Positions 9,267 to 17,943 of a stretch of DNA of 49,878 bases are shown here, piece after piece. Source of the stretch: JAKASV01 sp964595035 (GTDB taxonomy: Bacteria > Babelota > Babeliae > Babelales > Vermiphilaceae); NCBI GenBank assembly GCA_964595035.1, contig CAZQNW010000002.1:1-49878 (forward strand), written 5' to 3'. The translations under genes were made by a program, and so were the position numbers. Each line of letters starts with the position of its first letter. The first letter of the stretch is position 1. The notes under the pieces were generated by a model, which saw nothing but the letters and a program-made list of their open reading frames with translations, made no database searches and was not told the DNA's origin.

Positions 9267-10715
9267 ATGAAAAAAACTATTATTGTTATACTGATTTGTT
9301 GTTTATATAGAGCAGATATTTGCGCGATGCTTTATCGTGAACCTATGTTATCGCAAGAAATTGCTCGACGTGTTTTATCTGAAGAAGATGCTCAGGGCTA
9401 TATAGTTGTATCTGAACAATCTGATTTTGAACCAGAAGAACTTGTTTTATGTAAACATCTTAATGGCACCTTTTCATTTGCAATCATAAAACAGTGCGAG
9501 GCACAATTTTGTTACGTTGAATTACTGGATATACAAGAACGTGTGATGGTATCTAAGAATATGTTGTTTCCGTTGGCTCTTTTTTGGAAGGTTATGCTTC
9601 AGCCTACAATTTCAGCAGCGTATCTAATAGATTTGATTTCTTCATACCTGTGTACTATCCCATTGCATGTTAAACCTTACATAAAAACAATAAGTGCCGA
9701 TTGTGGATCACATTATTTAACTATCAGTGATATTCATGGAGATATTCATGCGTTGCAGGGCATTATGAGTGCTTGGTTTAATCAGGGTTTAATCGATAAA
9801 CATCTTACATTGAAGGATGGGTACAAAGTCGTTTGCTTGGGGGATTATCAAGACCGAGGTGATTTTGGTGTTGAGGTCTTATTTGCCCTTCTTGTTTTAT
9901 CTTTAAAAAATCCTGGTTCGGTTTATCTTCTTTCTGGTAATCATGAATTTCCTTCTATGGTTTCCAACGGTAAGTTGATGGAAGAATGGCATACGAAATT
10001 TGGTGACGATGCAATAGCGTCTCAGGCGTGGGAATTTGTGAACTTATTGTTTTCGCAATTACCTTCCGGACTTTTGGTTGGGTTGGTACAACGGGATGCA
10101 GCACAGGCTGAGCCGTACCTCATGTTTTGCCACGGAGGAATATGCTCAGTACTTGATATAAGATCGATGTTATTGAACCATAGGAAGAGTTCTAGGCATG
10201 AGCTTGATTATGATATTGAAGATATGCATGATTATGCATTGCGTTGGACCGACTTTTATGCTCCGGGACGAAGCGAAGTATTGGCAGGTAATGTTGCATT
10301 GAGTAGACCGGCAATATTTCGCGGTACAGGGTTACCTGAACTGACTAAGAATTTTTTTGAGGAGTATATAAGACATTTTGGAACTTGCCGTGATGAATTG
10401 GGTGGTATGTGCACAAGGTTGTTGGCTCTTGTCCGTGGTCATCAGCATACCAGAGGAGGGGTGGTTGTATTGAACAGATATCTTGCGGAAGAGGCGGAAG
10501 GACTAGAACAATACCTAAGTCCCAATGACAGTCAGCAAGCATATACCTGGAGCATTCTTGCTCATGGAGAAAAGCATCATATTGAGTCGGCAGATGTGTA
10601 TACTATTACGTCGGCATCAGATGCATTATGGTCTCCAGAAAGGCGTACTCGTAATTATGCTCTTGTGGATGCAAGTGAGACAGGTGAATGGGAATTAACA
10701 CCTTTTTTTGTATAG
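9267..10715 (+). CDS. Exported PPP-family Ser/Thr-type protein phosphatase (paralogue 1)
   Basis: All metal and phosphate motifs of the PPP metallophosphoesterases are visible in order: SDIHGD near residue 155, GDYQDRG near 192, SGNHE near 223, FCHGG near 285 and RGHQH near 390. The active site should bind two metals and hydrolyse phosphomonoesters, possibly phosphoproteins. A signal peptide covers residues 1-20, so it acts outside the cytoplasm. Residues about 55-110 form a small beta-rich module like the Tudor/SH3-like barrel that is clearer in paralogue 2. A GTG at 9255 could also start it, but the ATG at 9267 opens directly into the signal peptide. Relatives lie at 16471 and 17944. Confidence 0.85.
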   Translation: MKKTIIVILICCLYRADICAMLYREPMLSQEIARRVLSEEDAQGYIVVSEQSDFEPEELVLCKHLNGTFSFAIIKQCEAQFCYVELLDIQERVMVSKNMLFPLALFWKVMLQPTISAAYLIDLISSYLCTIPLHVKPYIKTISADCGSHYLTISDIHGDIHALQGIMSAWFNQGLIDKHLTLKDGYKVVCLGDYQDRGDFGVEVLFALLVLSLKNPGSVYLLSGNHEFPSMVSNGKLMEEWHTKFGDDAIASQAWEFVNLLFSQLPSGLLVGLVQRDAAQAEPYLMFCHGGICSVLDIRSMLLNHRKSSRHELDYDIEDMHDYALRWTDFYAPGRSEVLAGNVALSRPAIFRGTGLPELTKNFFEEYIRHFGTCRDELGGMCTRLLALVRGHQHTRGGVVVLNRYLAEEAEGLEQYLSPNDSQQAYTWSILAHGEKHHIESADVYTITSASDALWSPERRTRNYALVDASETGEWELTPFFV

Positions 10716-10756
10716 GTGTTTGTAGAAATACATTGTTTTCAGGTGCCTGAGTTTTA

Positions 10757-10785
10757 TTGATGTCTTGATAATAAATAGCTATACT
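10757..10785 (+). promoter_or_regulatory. Sigma70-type promoter for tRNA-Gln
   Basis: TTGATG, a 17-base spacer and TATACT lie 15 bases before the mature tRNA 5' end, the expected spacing for a short-leader tRNA transcript. Confidence 0.65.
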
Positions 10786-10799
10786 ATTGCTATATTCAT

Positions 10800-10873
10800 T
10801 GGGAAGTCGTCTAATGGCAGGACACAGGATTCTGGCTCCTGGAGTAGAGGTTCGACTCCTCTCTTCCCAACCA
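10800..10873 (+). tRNA. tRNA-Gln (CTG anticodon)
   Basis: The cloverleaf folds by eye. The acceptor stem is TGGGAAG with CTTCCCA (seven pairs), the D arm GTCT...GGAC, the anticodon stem CAGGA with TCCTG around the loop TTCTGGC (anticodon CTG), and the T arm AGAGG with CCTCT around TTCGACT. Discriminator A is followed by an encoded CCA. The weak U1-A72 pair is typical of glutamine tRNAs. It reads CAG codons. Confidence 0.95.
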
Positions 10874-10913
10874 TTCTCATACGATCTTAAATTTTTTTAG
10901 CTGAAAGGGTGCT

Positions 10914-11904
10914 ATGAGTTATTTGCGTGCTGCGACGCTTGGTTGTTTTATGGTAATGTCCTTTAATTCATATGTTGATGCACAGATAAAAATGACCAAT
11001 CGCGAAACACTCGTCCGCTGTTGCGCCTATCTTAAGCAAACAACTATAAGCGCATTTAAGCAGGCTGCTCCATTATTGTTGGCTAACGGTATTGTTTTGG
11101 GTGTTGAAATGCTTTTTAATAAGGTACGTGCCGGAGCTTTTGGCAATACCTCTCGAGCATTATTTAACCAGGATCCTGGCCCTGTTCCCGCAACGCGAGG
11201 AATGATTGCTCCTGAAACTGTTCCGGATGTTGTTAATAATGAGATTATAAGCCTTATTAGGGAGCCCGAAAGACTTGCTGCAGCACATGCCTATATGTGG
11301 AATGGCATTGTATTCTCGGGTGCTGCAGGTATAGGTAAAACTGAATTAGGGTTTTACATTGCGCGTGAAACCGGCTGTGATGTGCTGTACGAAACTGCTT
11401 CAGGGTTGGTTGGTCCGGCGCAAGGTTCAGGTGCGGCATCAGTGCGTGAGCTTTTTAACCGTGCATATAAAAAGCCATTATTGAAGCGAATCAAAGATAC
11501 TTTTAAAGCGATGTTGCTGCGTTTGCGAAGAAAATCGCCCGCGGTACAGAAGCCGGTTATTTTGATTTTAGATGAAATTGATGCCATTGGCCAATCGAGG
11601 CAAAATCAGGTTTCCGAACTTGATCAAGCTCGTGAAGGGGAACGTGCNNNNNNNNNNNNNNNNNNNNNNNNNNNNNNNNNNNNNNNNNNNNNNNNNNNNN
11701 NNNNNNNNNNNNNNNNNNNNNNNNNNNNNNNNNNNNNNNNNNNNNNNAATTGCCCAGACGACTGATGGTTTTAGTGGTGCTGATTTGAAACAATTGCTTA
11801 ATAAAGCTGCATTATCCGTTATCGCAAGACCTGCGGACGAAGATCGCGCGATTCATCAGGAACAGTTGCTTGATGTTATTAGGCAAGCAAGGGTATCGCT
11901 ATGA
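10914..11904 (+). CDS. Exported AAA+ ATPase, FtsH/proteasome-ATPase-like, interrupted by an assembly gap
   Basis: The left part (10914-11647) encodes a signal-peptide-like N-terminus (residues 1-23, ending VDA), a linker, Walker A GAAGIGKT at residues 136-143 and Walker B LILDEIDAIG near 216-226. After 100 N the right part (from 11749, a different frame) gives TDGFSGADLKQLLNKAAL, the sensor-2 helical region of FtsH-type AAA domains, then the stop. I treat both as one gene; they are in frame only if the true gap length is a multiple of three. Sensor 1 and the arginine finger should lie in the gap. No protease HEXXH follows, so it is an ATPase only. Its stop overlaps the next gene's start as ATGA, indicating translational coupling. 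Confidence 0.8.
11648..11747. other. Assembly gap (100 N)
   Basis: Exactly 100 N, the usual placeholder for a gap of unknown size. It removes the part of the AAA+ gene between Walker B and sensor 2. Comparison with FtsH-type spacing suggests a few hundred bases are missing. Confidence 0.98.
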
Positions 11905-13154
11905 AAAAGCATAGGATGGGCGCATGTTGTTTGAGCTTCTTGGCCGTGATTCATGCTCATGATACGTATGCATTTTCATTGCGCACATGTATGCGTGCCG
12001 GTTCGATTAAAGTTTTACAAAGATTAGGTATAGTGCTGGTTAAATCTTGTGCTGTTGCCTATTGGAACAATTATCTGGAATCACATGGGTATGACGATGT
12101 AAGTCTTCGAGAGAGTGCACGAAGGGCGGGCGCATGTTCTATAGGTATGCCTTATGAAATTCAGAAGGATATTCCGTTTGCCCCATCTACCGTTCCGGAA
12201 TTAGTGCAACAAAGGATTGACATGTTAAGGGCTGGAAATGTTGCCTGGCCGGCGTGCAGGCCCTTGTTGTTTGTCGGGTCGCCCGGAATGGGCAAATCTC
12301 AGTTGGCTCGCTACATTGCGCAACAATCACGATGCCATTTTTTGTATGCCTCAGCTGCCGGATTTATGTCGAGTAAAGAAAATGCAGGTATTGAAACTGT
12401 GGCGACATTGTTTAAACGATCGCGTATTCGTTCAGAATGGAATGCCTGGGTGCTTAGATTACGAAAAATAATAGCATTCTTATTGCGAAGACCTATTCCG
12501 CAAAAAAAGCCGACAGTTGTTTTAATCGATGAAATTGACGCTCTAGCGCAACCCGCCCATGGTCAGGTGCATGAAGGTGATCAACTGCTTGAAATTGAAC
12601 GTATCAAAACATTGAAGCGTCTATATTGGGAATTGGCATATAGCAGATATGCATCTGAAGATATGCTAAAATGTGTCAATAAGTGTCCCCCCGCAAATTT
12701 GTTTGAGCGTATTTTAGCTCTAAGACTTAAGTTTTGGGGGAGAGCCCGAGGGTCCTTAAGTGAAATATTGGCTGCATCAAAGAAAGTTCATCCGTATCTT
12801 TGGAAGTATTTTTTTGGGGAACCTAAAGCTGAAACATTGGTCATAGCGACAACTAATGTTCCGGTTGAATTACTTGATCCTGCTATGCGTAAGTTTTTTG
12901 ATGTCATAAAATTTGATCAATTAACCACTGAGAATCATAGGTCAATTGTCGAGTTTTATGCTCAAAAAAAGGTGTTTCAATCCCCCGATCTTTTAGAGCG
13001 CATTATTGAGCGAACAAGAAATTTATCCCCCGATAGTATTGCTGCGGTGATTAATGATGCGGCTTTATCTGCTGCAGGTAGAGCCAAACAGGCCTGTTCC
13101 GTTGTTATTTCTCAGGATGATATAGATAGAGCGTTTACAATGTTACCGAACTGA
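11901..13154 (+). CDS. Exported AAA+ ATPase (second of a coupled pair)
   Basis: 417 residues. A signal peptide ends near residue 25 (TYA). Walker A GSPGMGKS lies at 126-133, Walker B VVLIDEIDALA at 206-216, sensor 1 VIATTNV at 314-320, and an SPDSIAAVINDAAL sensor-2 helix sits near the C-terminus. Between Walker B and sensor 1 is an enlarged, basic segment of about 95 residues, far longer than in FtsH. The usual LRPGRFD arginine-finger stretch is altered to MRKFFD, so one of the two arginines is gone. It overlaps the preceding AAA+ gene by ATGA, suggesting a two-subunit complex. It is unclear where an exported AAA+ would find ATP unless it acts in a host. The 3' end overlaps the convergent HIT gene by 20 bases. 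Confidence 0.85.
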   Translation: MKKHRMGACCLSFLAVIHAHDTYAFSLRTCMRAGSIKVLQRLGIVLVKSCAVAYWNNYLESHGYDDVSLRESARRAGACSIGMPYEIQKDIPFAPSTVPELVQQRIDMLRAGNVAWPACRPLLFVGSPGMGKSQLARYIAQQSRCHFLYASAAGFMSSKENAGIETVATLFKRSRIRSEWNAWVLRLRKIIAFLLRRPIPQKKPTVVLIDEIDALAQPAHGQVHEGDQLLEIERIKTLKRLYWELAYSRYASEDMLKCVNKCPPANLFERILALRLKFWGRARGSLSEILAASKKVHPYLWKYFFGEPKAETLVIATTNVPVELLDPAMRKFFDVIKFDQLTTENHRSIVEFYAQKKVFQSPDLLERIIERTRNLSPDSIAAVINDAALSAAGRAKQACSVVISQDDIDRAFTMLPN

Positions 13155-13647
13155 AAGCATCACTTAAAGTTTTGTATATAGTTGTTAAGTCAAACGATAT
13201 TACTTTGGTTTGCCCGATAGTAGGCATAAAATTGGTGTCGCCATTCCAACGCGGAAGAATATGAACGTGCAGATGTGAAGGGATTCCTGCTCCTGCTGCT
13301 TTGCCTATGTTTATACCAACATTAACGCCTTCTGATTTGAGAGCTTTTTGTACGGTTGTGACGCTTGCAGTAATGAGCTCCATGAGTTCAACACCTGCCT
13401 GTTTTGAAAGGGCATCAAGACTGCAGATGTGATCTTTAGGTAATAATAACAGATGTCCGGCGTTATAAGGGTATTTATTGAGCATGACAATTGTATGATT
13501 AAAACGCTTAATAATTCCGTATGCAAGGTCCTTATTGCTGGCTATTTGATTACAAAAAACACAACCTTCTTGAGGGACTCCTTCGTTTTTTCCTTCATGA
13601 GTTTCGCTTGTATATTCACTGCGCCATGGGGCATATAACATATCCAT
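13135..13647 (-). CDS. HIT-family nucleotide hydrolase/transferase
   Basis: Cytosolic histidine-triad protein of the Ap4A-hydrolase/phosphorylase-like branch, acting on dinucleoside polyphosphates or nucleotide adducts. The triad is SHLHVHILPRW with His125, His127 and His129. CVFC at 29-32 supplies the first two ligands of the zinc site common in this branch, with a His near residue 73 (KDHICSL) as the likely third. NAGHLLLLPK is the conserved strand before it. The 170-residue length fits the branch. The gene converges on the AAA+ pair and overlaps it by 20 bases, so it is not part of that operon. Confidence 0.9.
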   Translation of the reverse strand: MDMLYAPWRSEYTSETHEGKNEGVPQEGCVFCNQIASNKDLAYGIIKRFNHTIVMLNKYPYNAGHLLLLPKDHICSLDALSKQAGVELMELITASVTTVQKALKSEGVNVGINIGKAAGAGIPSHLHVHILPRWNGDTNFMPTIGQTKVISFDLTTIYKTLSDAFSSVTL

Positions 13648-13979
13648 ATAAATCCTTTTGATTTGAGATGACCTATAGCAAGTTTATGTCCGGTTGCTGT
13701 GTCTGTCTATGTTTAATTGGAGTATTTTGATAAACATAACATTTTCAGCTACGCAAAGCAGTTTCGAGTTGTGCTATTTTGTAATAAAAAAATCAATATA
13801 GAAATATTTAGTATCACAGATGTTATTATTGCAAACTTAAAATAATATATGATAGTATAATTGCAAGTAGATTCATTTTGTATTGAATGTTTTTATAAAG
13901 AAAGGAACCTTGAGGATGTGAAAAGATATAACATATTAAGTGATATGGATAAAAAGTTACATAAAAAAAGGAAAGTATC
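13648..13979. other. AT-rich divergent intergenic region
   Basis: 332 bases between the HIT gene (left) and the exported helical protein (right). Two TATAAT-like boxes occur near 13855, but I could not pair them with a good -35 at 16-18 bases. No ORF with a ribosome site and no tRNA fold is visible. It probably contains both promoters. Confidence 0.5.
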
Positions 13980-14699
13980 ATGAAAAAAATGTTTATTATG
14001 TTTGGCATTGCGATGCCTCTATGTCTTGCAGCTCGAAATTCTATTCAAGAGGGTGTTGCCAGAATTAATAGTCAACGACTATCTAATGTTGCTCAATGGC
14101 TGAAGGATTCAAATGGACGAGAGACTCAGATGTTACTTGATCTTGTTATGTACAAACTTGATAAATTAGAGGCTCAGGTAGACGCATTAAAAGAGCAGCT
14201 CGATAAAAAATTGACTCCGGAAATGATCAGAGAATTTAACATGCTTAAGGGCAAGATCGGCGCCTACATCGAGAAAATTAAGGCTATGACTCCCGAGATG
14301 AAAAAAACTTGGCGTGAGAATCTGAAGTTTAAATTTGATCAGTTACCTCAAGAAATTATGTTTTTGCGCAGTAAAATTCAAGCTATGATTCCTGATGAAG
14401 CGGTTGAACAATTTAACGAGCTTCAAGAGAAGGCCAGAGGATTTGTTAATTGGCTAAGGGAATTACCGGCTACTGATAAGGAAGCGATGCGGCAGATCTT
14501 AAAAGAAAAAGTACAAAAAATACAGGATCGTGTACAGGTTCTTAATCAATTAGATCGAAAGCTTGAATATCAAGAGATTAAGAAAAAAATAGATGAGTTT
14601 ATGGAAAGTGCTAGAGAATGGTCTGCTGATTTAAAAAATAAAGCAATTGATGTGTATGAGAGAGCTATAAATGCATTAAAAGGTACGCGTACGCGCTAA
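13980..14699 (+). CDS. Exported alpha-helical (apolipoprotein-like) protein
   Basis: A 239-residue protein of unrecognised family. A short signal peptide (residues 1-18, ending CLA) is followed by almost uninterrupted amphipathic helix rich in Lys, Glu, Leu and Met. Loose internal repeats start with TPEMI / TPEMK / PDEAVE and recur about every 45-50 residues, as in apolipoprotein- or tail-like helical bundles. It has no cysteine in the mature part and no transmembrane segment. AAAGGAAAG precedes the ATG. A long hairpin terminator follows. The helices may bind membranes or form a filament, but this is only a structural inference. Confidence 0.75.
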   Translation: MKKMFIMFGIAMPLCLAARNSIQEGVARINSQRLSNVAQWLKDSNGRETQMLLDLVMYKLDKLEAQVDALKEQLDKKLTPEMIREFNMLKGKIGAYIEKIKAMTPEMKKTWRENLKFKFDQLPQEIMFLRSKIQAMIPDEAVEQFNELQEKARGFVNWLRELPATDKEAMRQILKEKVQKIQDRVQVLNQLDRKLEYQEIKKKIDEFMESAREWSADLKNKAIDVYERAINALKGTRTR

Positions 14700-14714
14700 G
14701 AACAAGTAGATTAT

Positions 14715-15662
14715 TTAAGAGATTCGCGTGAGCATATGTTCACGTGGATCTCTTTTTTCTTCAAGAAGTTTGGTAACTATGCGTTGAGCTTTATTGAGCG
14801 AGTAGGCTTTTTTGTGAAGTGATTCCCACGGGTCACCTAATTTTTCAAGCCGTTTAAATATATTTTTAATAGTGTATGAATCTGCTTGTAATGTTGGGCT
14901 ATCGATTTCATCCCAAAATAAAGGGGTAGCTATGGGGGCGTGTTTTTTGGCGCGGACCGAATAAGGTGCTACACCGGTTTGGCCAAAAGCGTTGCGTAGT
15001 GTATCTATAAAAATGCGCTTTCTTCGTTTTTCTTTGCGTATCTCCATGGTGAACATATCCGGGTGTTGTATCACAAACAGTGATCCGATATCTTGAGCAA
15101 AAGATTTTGTATCTTCGAACGTATATCTTCGTATAATGGGAATAACTATGTGGATTCCGCGTGATCCTGTAGTCATCACGAATGATCCAATCCCAATATT
15201 CTCAAGAAAAACACGGAACATGCGTGCTGCTTTGCGTATGAGATTAAAGTCAGGATATGAGGGGTCTAAATCAAATATTACATGATCCGGCATATAAATC
15301 TTATCTATTCTGCTCAGCCATGTATGGATGACTATGCAGGCTTGATTCGCAAGATATACGAGTGTAGGAGTATTGTTAATGACAACATAATCAACCTTTC
15401 CATCGTGCTTTTTTATTGTCTGCCGTTGTATCCAAGAAGGAAAGTAGTCGGGGGCGTCTTTTTGGTAAAAATTCTCTTCTTCTATGCCATTAGGAAAGCG
15501 TTGCATGGATATTGGTCTGTTTTTAACATGGGGTAACATGATAGGAGCTATGTTAGTATAATACTCTATTAGATCTCCTTTGGTAATCTTATCTGACGGA
15601 AAGAGTACGGCATCTTCACGTGAGGTTTCTATGGTATAACGGCCGATTTTTATTATTCCCAT
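14715..15662 (-). CDS. LigD-type polymerase (archaeo-eukaryotic primase fold) domain protein
   Basis: Template-dependent or terminal-transfer DNA/RNA polymerase of the kind that fills ends in bacterial non-homologous end joining. The three catalytic motifs are visible: FDLDP with Asp131 and Asp133, the TTGSRGIHIVIP motif at 164-175, and the third aspartate Asp220 before LRNAFGQTGVAPYSVRA. The 315 residues match a free-standing polymerase domain. The ORF overlaps its upstream neighbour, the phosphoesterase domain gene, by ten bases, so the two are co-translated. No ATP-ligase domain and no Ku gene are present in this window. Confidence 0.9.
   Translation of the reverse strand: MGIIKIGRYTIETSREDAVLFPSDKITKGDLIEYYTNIAPIMLPHVKNRPISMQRFPNGIEEENFYQKDAPDYFPSWIQRQTIKKHDGKVDYVVINNTPTLVYLANQACIVIHTWLSRIDKIYMPDHVIFDLDPSYPDFNLIRKAARMFRVFLENIGIGSFVMTTGSRGIHIVIPIIRRYTFEDTKSFAQDIGSLFVIQHPDMFTMEIRKEKRRKRIFIDTLRNAFGQTGVAPYSVRAKKHAPIATPLFWDEIDSPTLQADSYTIKNIFKRLEKLGDPWESLHKKAYSLNKAQRIVTKLLEEKRDPREHMLTRIS
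14717..14758 (+). terminator. Terminator embedded in the 3' end of the convergent LigD-polymerase gene
   Basis: A 17-pair stem with three G-U pairs (arms 14717-14733 and 14738-14754) and an ATAT loop, followed by six T residues. It terminates the helical-protein gene. The same bases encode the last residues of the LigD polymerase gene on the other strand. Confidence 0.85.
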
Positions 15663-16258
15663 GAAGATTCCTTTCGTATTTGTGTCATTGTTCTGCCTGT
15701 TAAGACAGAGCGGGGTTTGCTTGTAAGGATATTTGAAGTGCTTGCATAGTCATCACGCATCTTGATGAGGAGCCATCCGCCTTGTTTGTATGTGCTTTTT
15801 TCAAGGTGAATAAGTGTATATGCGCCGGTTAATTTTTTACCATGTAAAAATACCTCAATATGGCCATTGAGGTAACAATCGAGCATGGAGATAGGTTTCC
15901 CTTTGCTATATTTTATATTTTCATAGGTTCCAATGTCCCAAACCATAACAGTTCCTGCACCATATTGGCCTTCCGGTATTACTCCTTCAAAGGTGGCATA
16001 TTCAAGTGGGTGGTCTTCTGTTGGTATAGCTAAACGCTTAATGGTTGGATTGGTAGATGGTCCTTTGGGCACTGCCCATGATTTAAGTACTCCATCGATT
16101 TCAAGGCGTACATCATAATGCAGGTGTCTTGCCTGGTGCTTTTGAATAACAAATATTGGATTGGTCATGTGCTTTTGTTTCTGAGTTCCTTTAGGCTCAG
16201 GTGTTTTTGTAAAATCCCGTTGTGAGTTATACTGGGCTAGTGATTCCTTTTTTTTCAT
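15653..16258 (-). CDS. LigD-type 3'-phosphoesterase domain protein
   Basis: Removes 3' phosphate or 3' ribonucleotides from DNA ends, in other bacteria as the PE domain of LigD. FVIQKHQARHLHYDVRLE holds the metal-binding His45, His47 and Asp49. SWAVPKGPS, HPLEYATFEGVIPEG (His83) and YGAGTV follow in family order. The 201 residues form a single domain with a basic tail at the N-terminus. AGGAAC precedes the ATG. It is the first gene of a two-gene unit with the polymerase gene. Confidence 0.9.
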   Translation of the reverse strand: MKKKESLAQYNSQRDFTKTPEPKGTQKQKHMTNPIFVIQKHQARHLHYDVRLEIDGVLKSWAVPKGPSTNPTIKRLAIPTEDHPLEYATFEGVIPEGQYGAGTVMVWDIGTYENIKYSKGKPISMLDCYLNGHIEVFLHGKKLTGAYTLIHLEKSTYKQGGWLLIKMRDDYASTSNILTSKPRSVLTGRTMTQIRKESSWE

Positions 16259-16371
16259 ATAAGTTCCTGTTTGAATAGAGATATTTTATAGTATCAGATT
16301 CAGGATATGGACCTATTTGAGATAAATTCAATAATCTTGTGTTTTTGATGATGTAAAATTTCTAATAGAGA

Positions 16372-16399
16372 TTGTATTATTTTTAATATATGGTATAAT
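16372..16399 (+). promoter_or_regulatory. Candidate promoter for phosphatase paralogue 2
   Basis: TTGTAT, 16 bases, TATAAT, about 70 bases upstream of the ATG at 16471, in the otherwise gene-free divergent region 16259-16470. Confidence 0.55.
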
Positions 16400-16470
16400 T
16401 ATAGTACTTTTTTCTACGTGAATATATGTAAAATAGATATAATCTCTATAGCTTGGAATAAAGGAACGAA

Positions 16471-17877
16471 ATGGGTGGTGTAAAAAAAATACCCTTTACG
16501 GCTTTTTTGTGCGGCGGATTATGTATTGAAGCTATGCATGTATTGCAAGATTATGCATTCAGAGGCAATATGCTTTCGAATCAGGTTGCCGATACGTCCT
16601 TATTTTTGGATCAGGGTAATTATACGTTCTTCCCTTGTGAAGTAGTTTTCGTCTTAGATGCCGGTGTTATGAAAACCGGAATTGTCCTTGATACTACTCC
16701 ATCAGGTGACTATCGAGTTCAATTTAATGATGGCGGTGAAGAAAGAATTATTGCTAAAGACGATGTAAGGAAATTAAGTTTATTAGGACATGTGTTATAT
16801 CAGCCAAATGTTTCTTGTAAAATATTGCGTGGTACCATAGACAATTATGTGTCCATGTTTCCACCTGATATGCATCCTTTTGTACAATCATGTATACTTA
16901 GCCCCGAGAAAAAAATTATTGTGGTTGGTGATCTGCATGGATGTTTCGATTCGTTAGGCTATTATCTTAAAGAATGGTATGAACAAGGGATTATTACTAA
17001 AGATCTTGTATTGAATCCTGAATACATTATCGTTTTTACAGGTGATTATATAGATCGAGGACAAAACTGTATAGAAGTCCTGTATGTTCTTATGAATTTA
17101 AAAATAACAAATCCTTATTCCGTATTTTTAATATGTGGAAACCATGAACAAGGGGCTTTAATTGATCCGGGTGATTTTTATGATGAATGGCTTGTTGAAT
17201 TTGGGGAAGAAGAGTTTGCGGAAGAAACGTGGTCTCAGCTATTGCGTACCTTTTGTTCAATGCCTCAGGCTGTAATTTTAGGTCGTAAAGTTCAATCATT
17301 GTATGACTGTATTCTTTTTTCTCATGGTGGTATTGAAAGAATCCATAATTTTTTAGGTTGTATTATTGAACGGCATGTTGCGAGTCAAGTTCCTGATGCA
17401 ATTATTAATCATGGTTTAGAGGGTTTTACAGCGTATAATAGATTTAATTGGTTGGATTTTTACGCTCAAGGTCCGATGAATAAGGCGTTGGTGTGTAATT
17501 CTTCTCGTGGTACAGGGTTATTTGCATGGAGTTGGCAATTTTTATCGGATTATTTACAAAAAAAACAATCATCAGTTGATCCTTCTAAGCCGTATTCGTA
17601 CATACTACGTGCTTTATGTAGAGGTCATCAGCATATGGAGGGCGGTATAACGCAATTATTGCAGCGTGAAGATCAATATGGGCGACATTGGCGACCATTA
17701 ACCGATAGGCAGGAATGTCCTATACAAAGAGGTGATGTATTTACATTTTTTTCAGCCTCAGATACATTGCCTCCTGCTTGTTCGAAACATTATGCCTATG
17801 GAATTATTTCTGTGAAAAACGACGAATGGGTTTTGACCCCCTATATTAAAGAATGGTTTTGGACTCGTGTTAAGTAA
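16471..17877 (+). CDS. Exported PPP-family phosphatase with Tudor/SH3-like N-terminal barrel (paralogue 2)
   Basis: The active-site motifs are intact: VGDLHG near residue 152, TGDYIDRG near 190, CGNHE near 222, FSHGG near 283 and RGHQH near 390. A signal-type N-terminus spans residues 5-22. Residues about 56-108 read GIVLDTTPSGDYRVQFNDGG and then a KDDVRKL end, the usual pattern of Tudor- or Agenet-like barrels that bind modified peptides. A conserved block near residue 345 (SSRGTGLF) and a C-terminal LTPY end are shared with paralogue 1. AAGGAA precedes the ATG. It is followed 66 bases on by paralogue 3 in the same direction, so the two may be one operon. Confidence 0.87.
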   Translation: MGGVKKIPFTAFLCGGLCIEAMHVLQDYAFRGNMLSNQVADTSLFLDQGNYTFFPCEVVFVLDAGVMKTGIVLDTTPSGDYRVQFNDGGEERIIAKDDVRKLSLLGHVLYQPNVSCKILRGTIDNYVSMFPPDMHPFVQSCILSPEKKIIVVGDLHGCFDSLGYYLKEWYEQGIITKDLVLNPEYIIVFTGDYIDRGQNCIEVLYVLMNLKITNPYSVFLICGNHEQGALIDPGDFYDEWLVEFGEEEFAEETWSQLLRTFCSMPQAVILGRKVQSLYDCILFSHGGIERIHNFLGCIIERHVASQVPDAIINHGLEGFTAYNRFNWLDFYAQGPMNKALVCNSSRGTGLFAWSWQFLSDYLQKKQSSVDPSKPYSYILRALCRGHQHMEGGITQLLQREDQYGRHWRPLTDRQECPIQRGDVFTFFSASDTLPPACSKHYAYGIISVKNDEWVLTPYIKEWFWTRVK

Positions 17878-17943
17878 TGTACTATCTATAGCTGCAGGTT
17901 ATACGTACATGCTTATAAGTCAAAATATTTTAAGGGATTAATT

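Noticed and set aside
13826..14008. 60-codon minus-strand ORF in the divergent intergenic region
   Set aside because: Antisense to the signal peptide of the helical protein; hydrophobic and low-complexity, as expected from AT-rich DNA.
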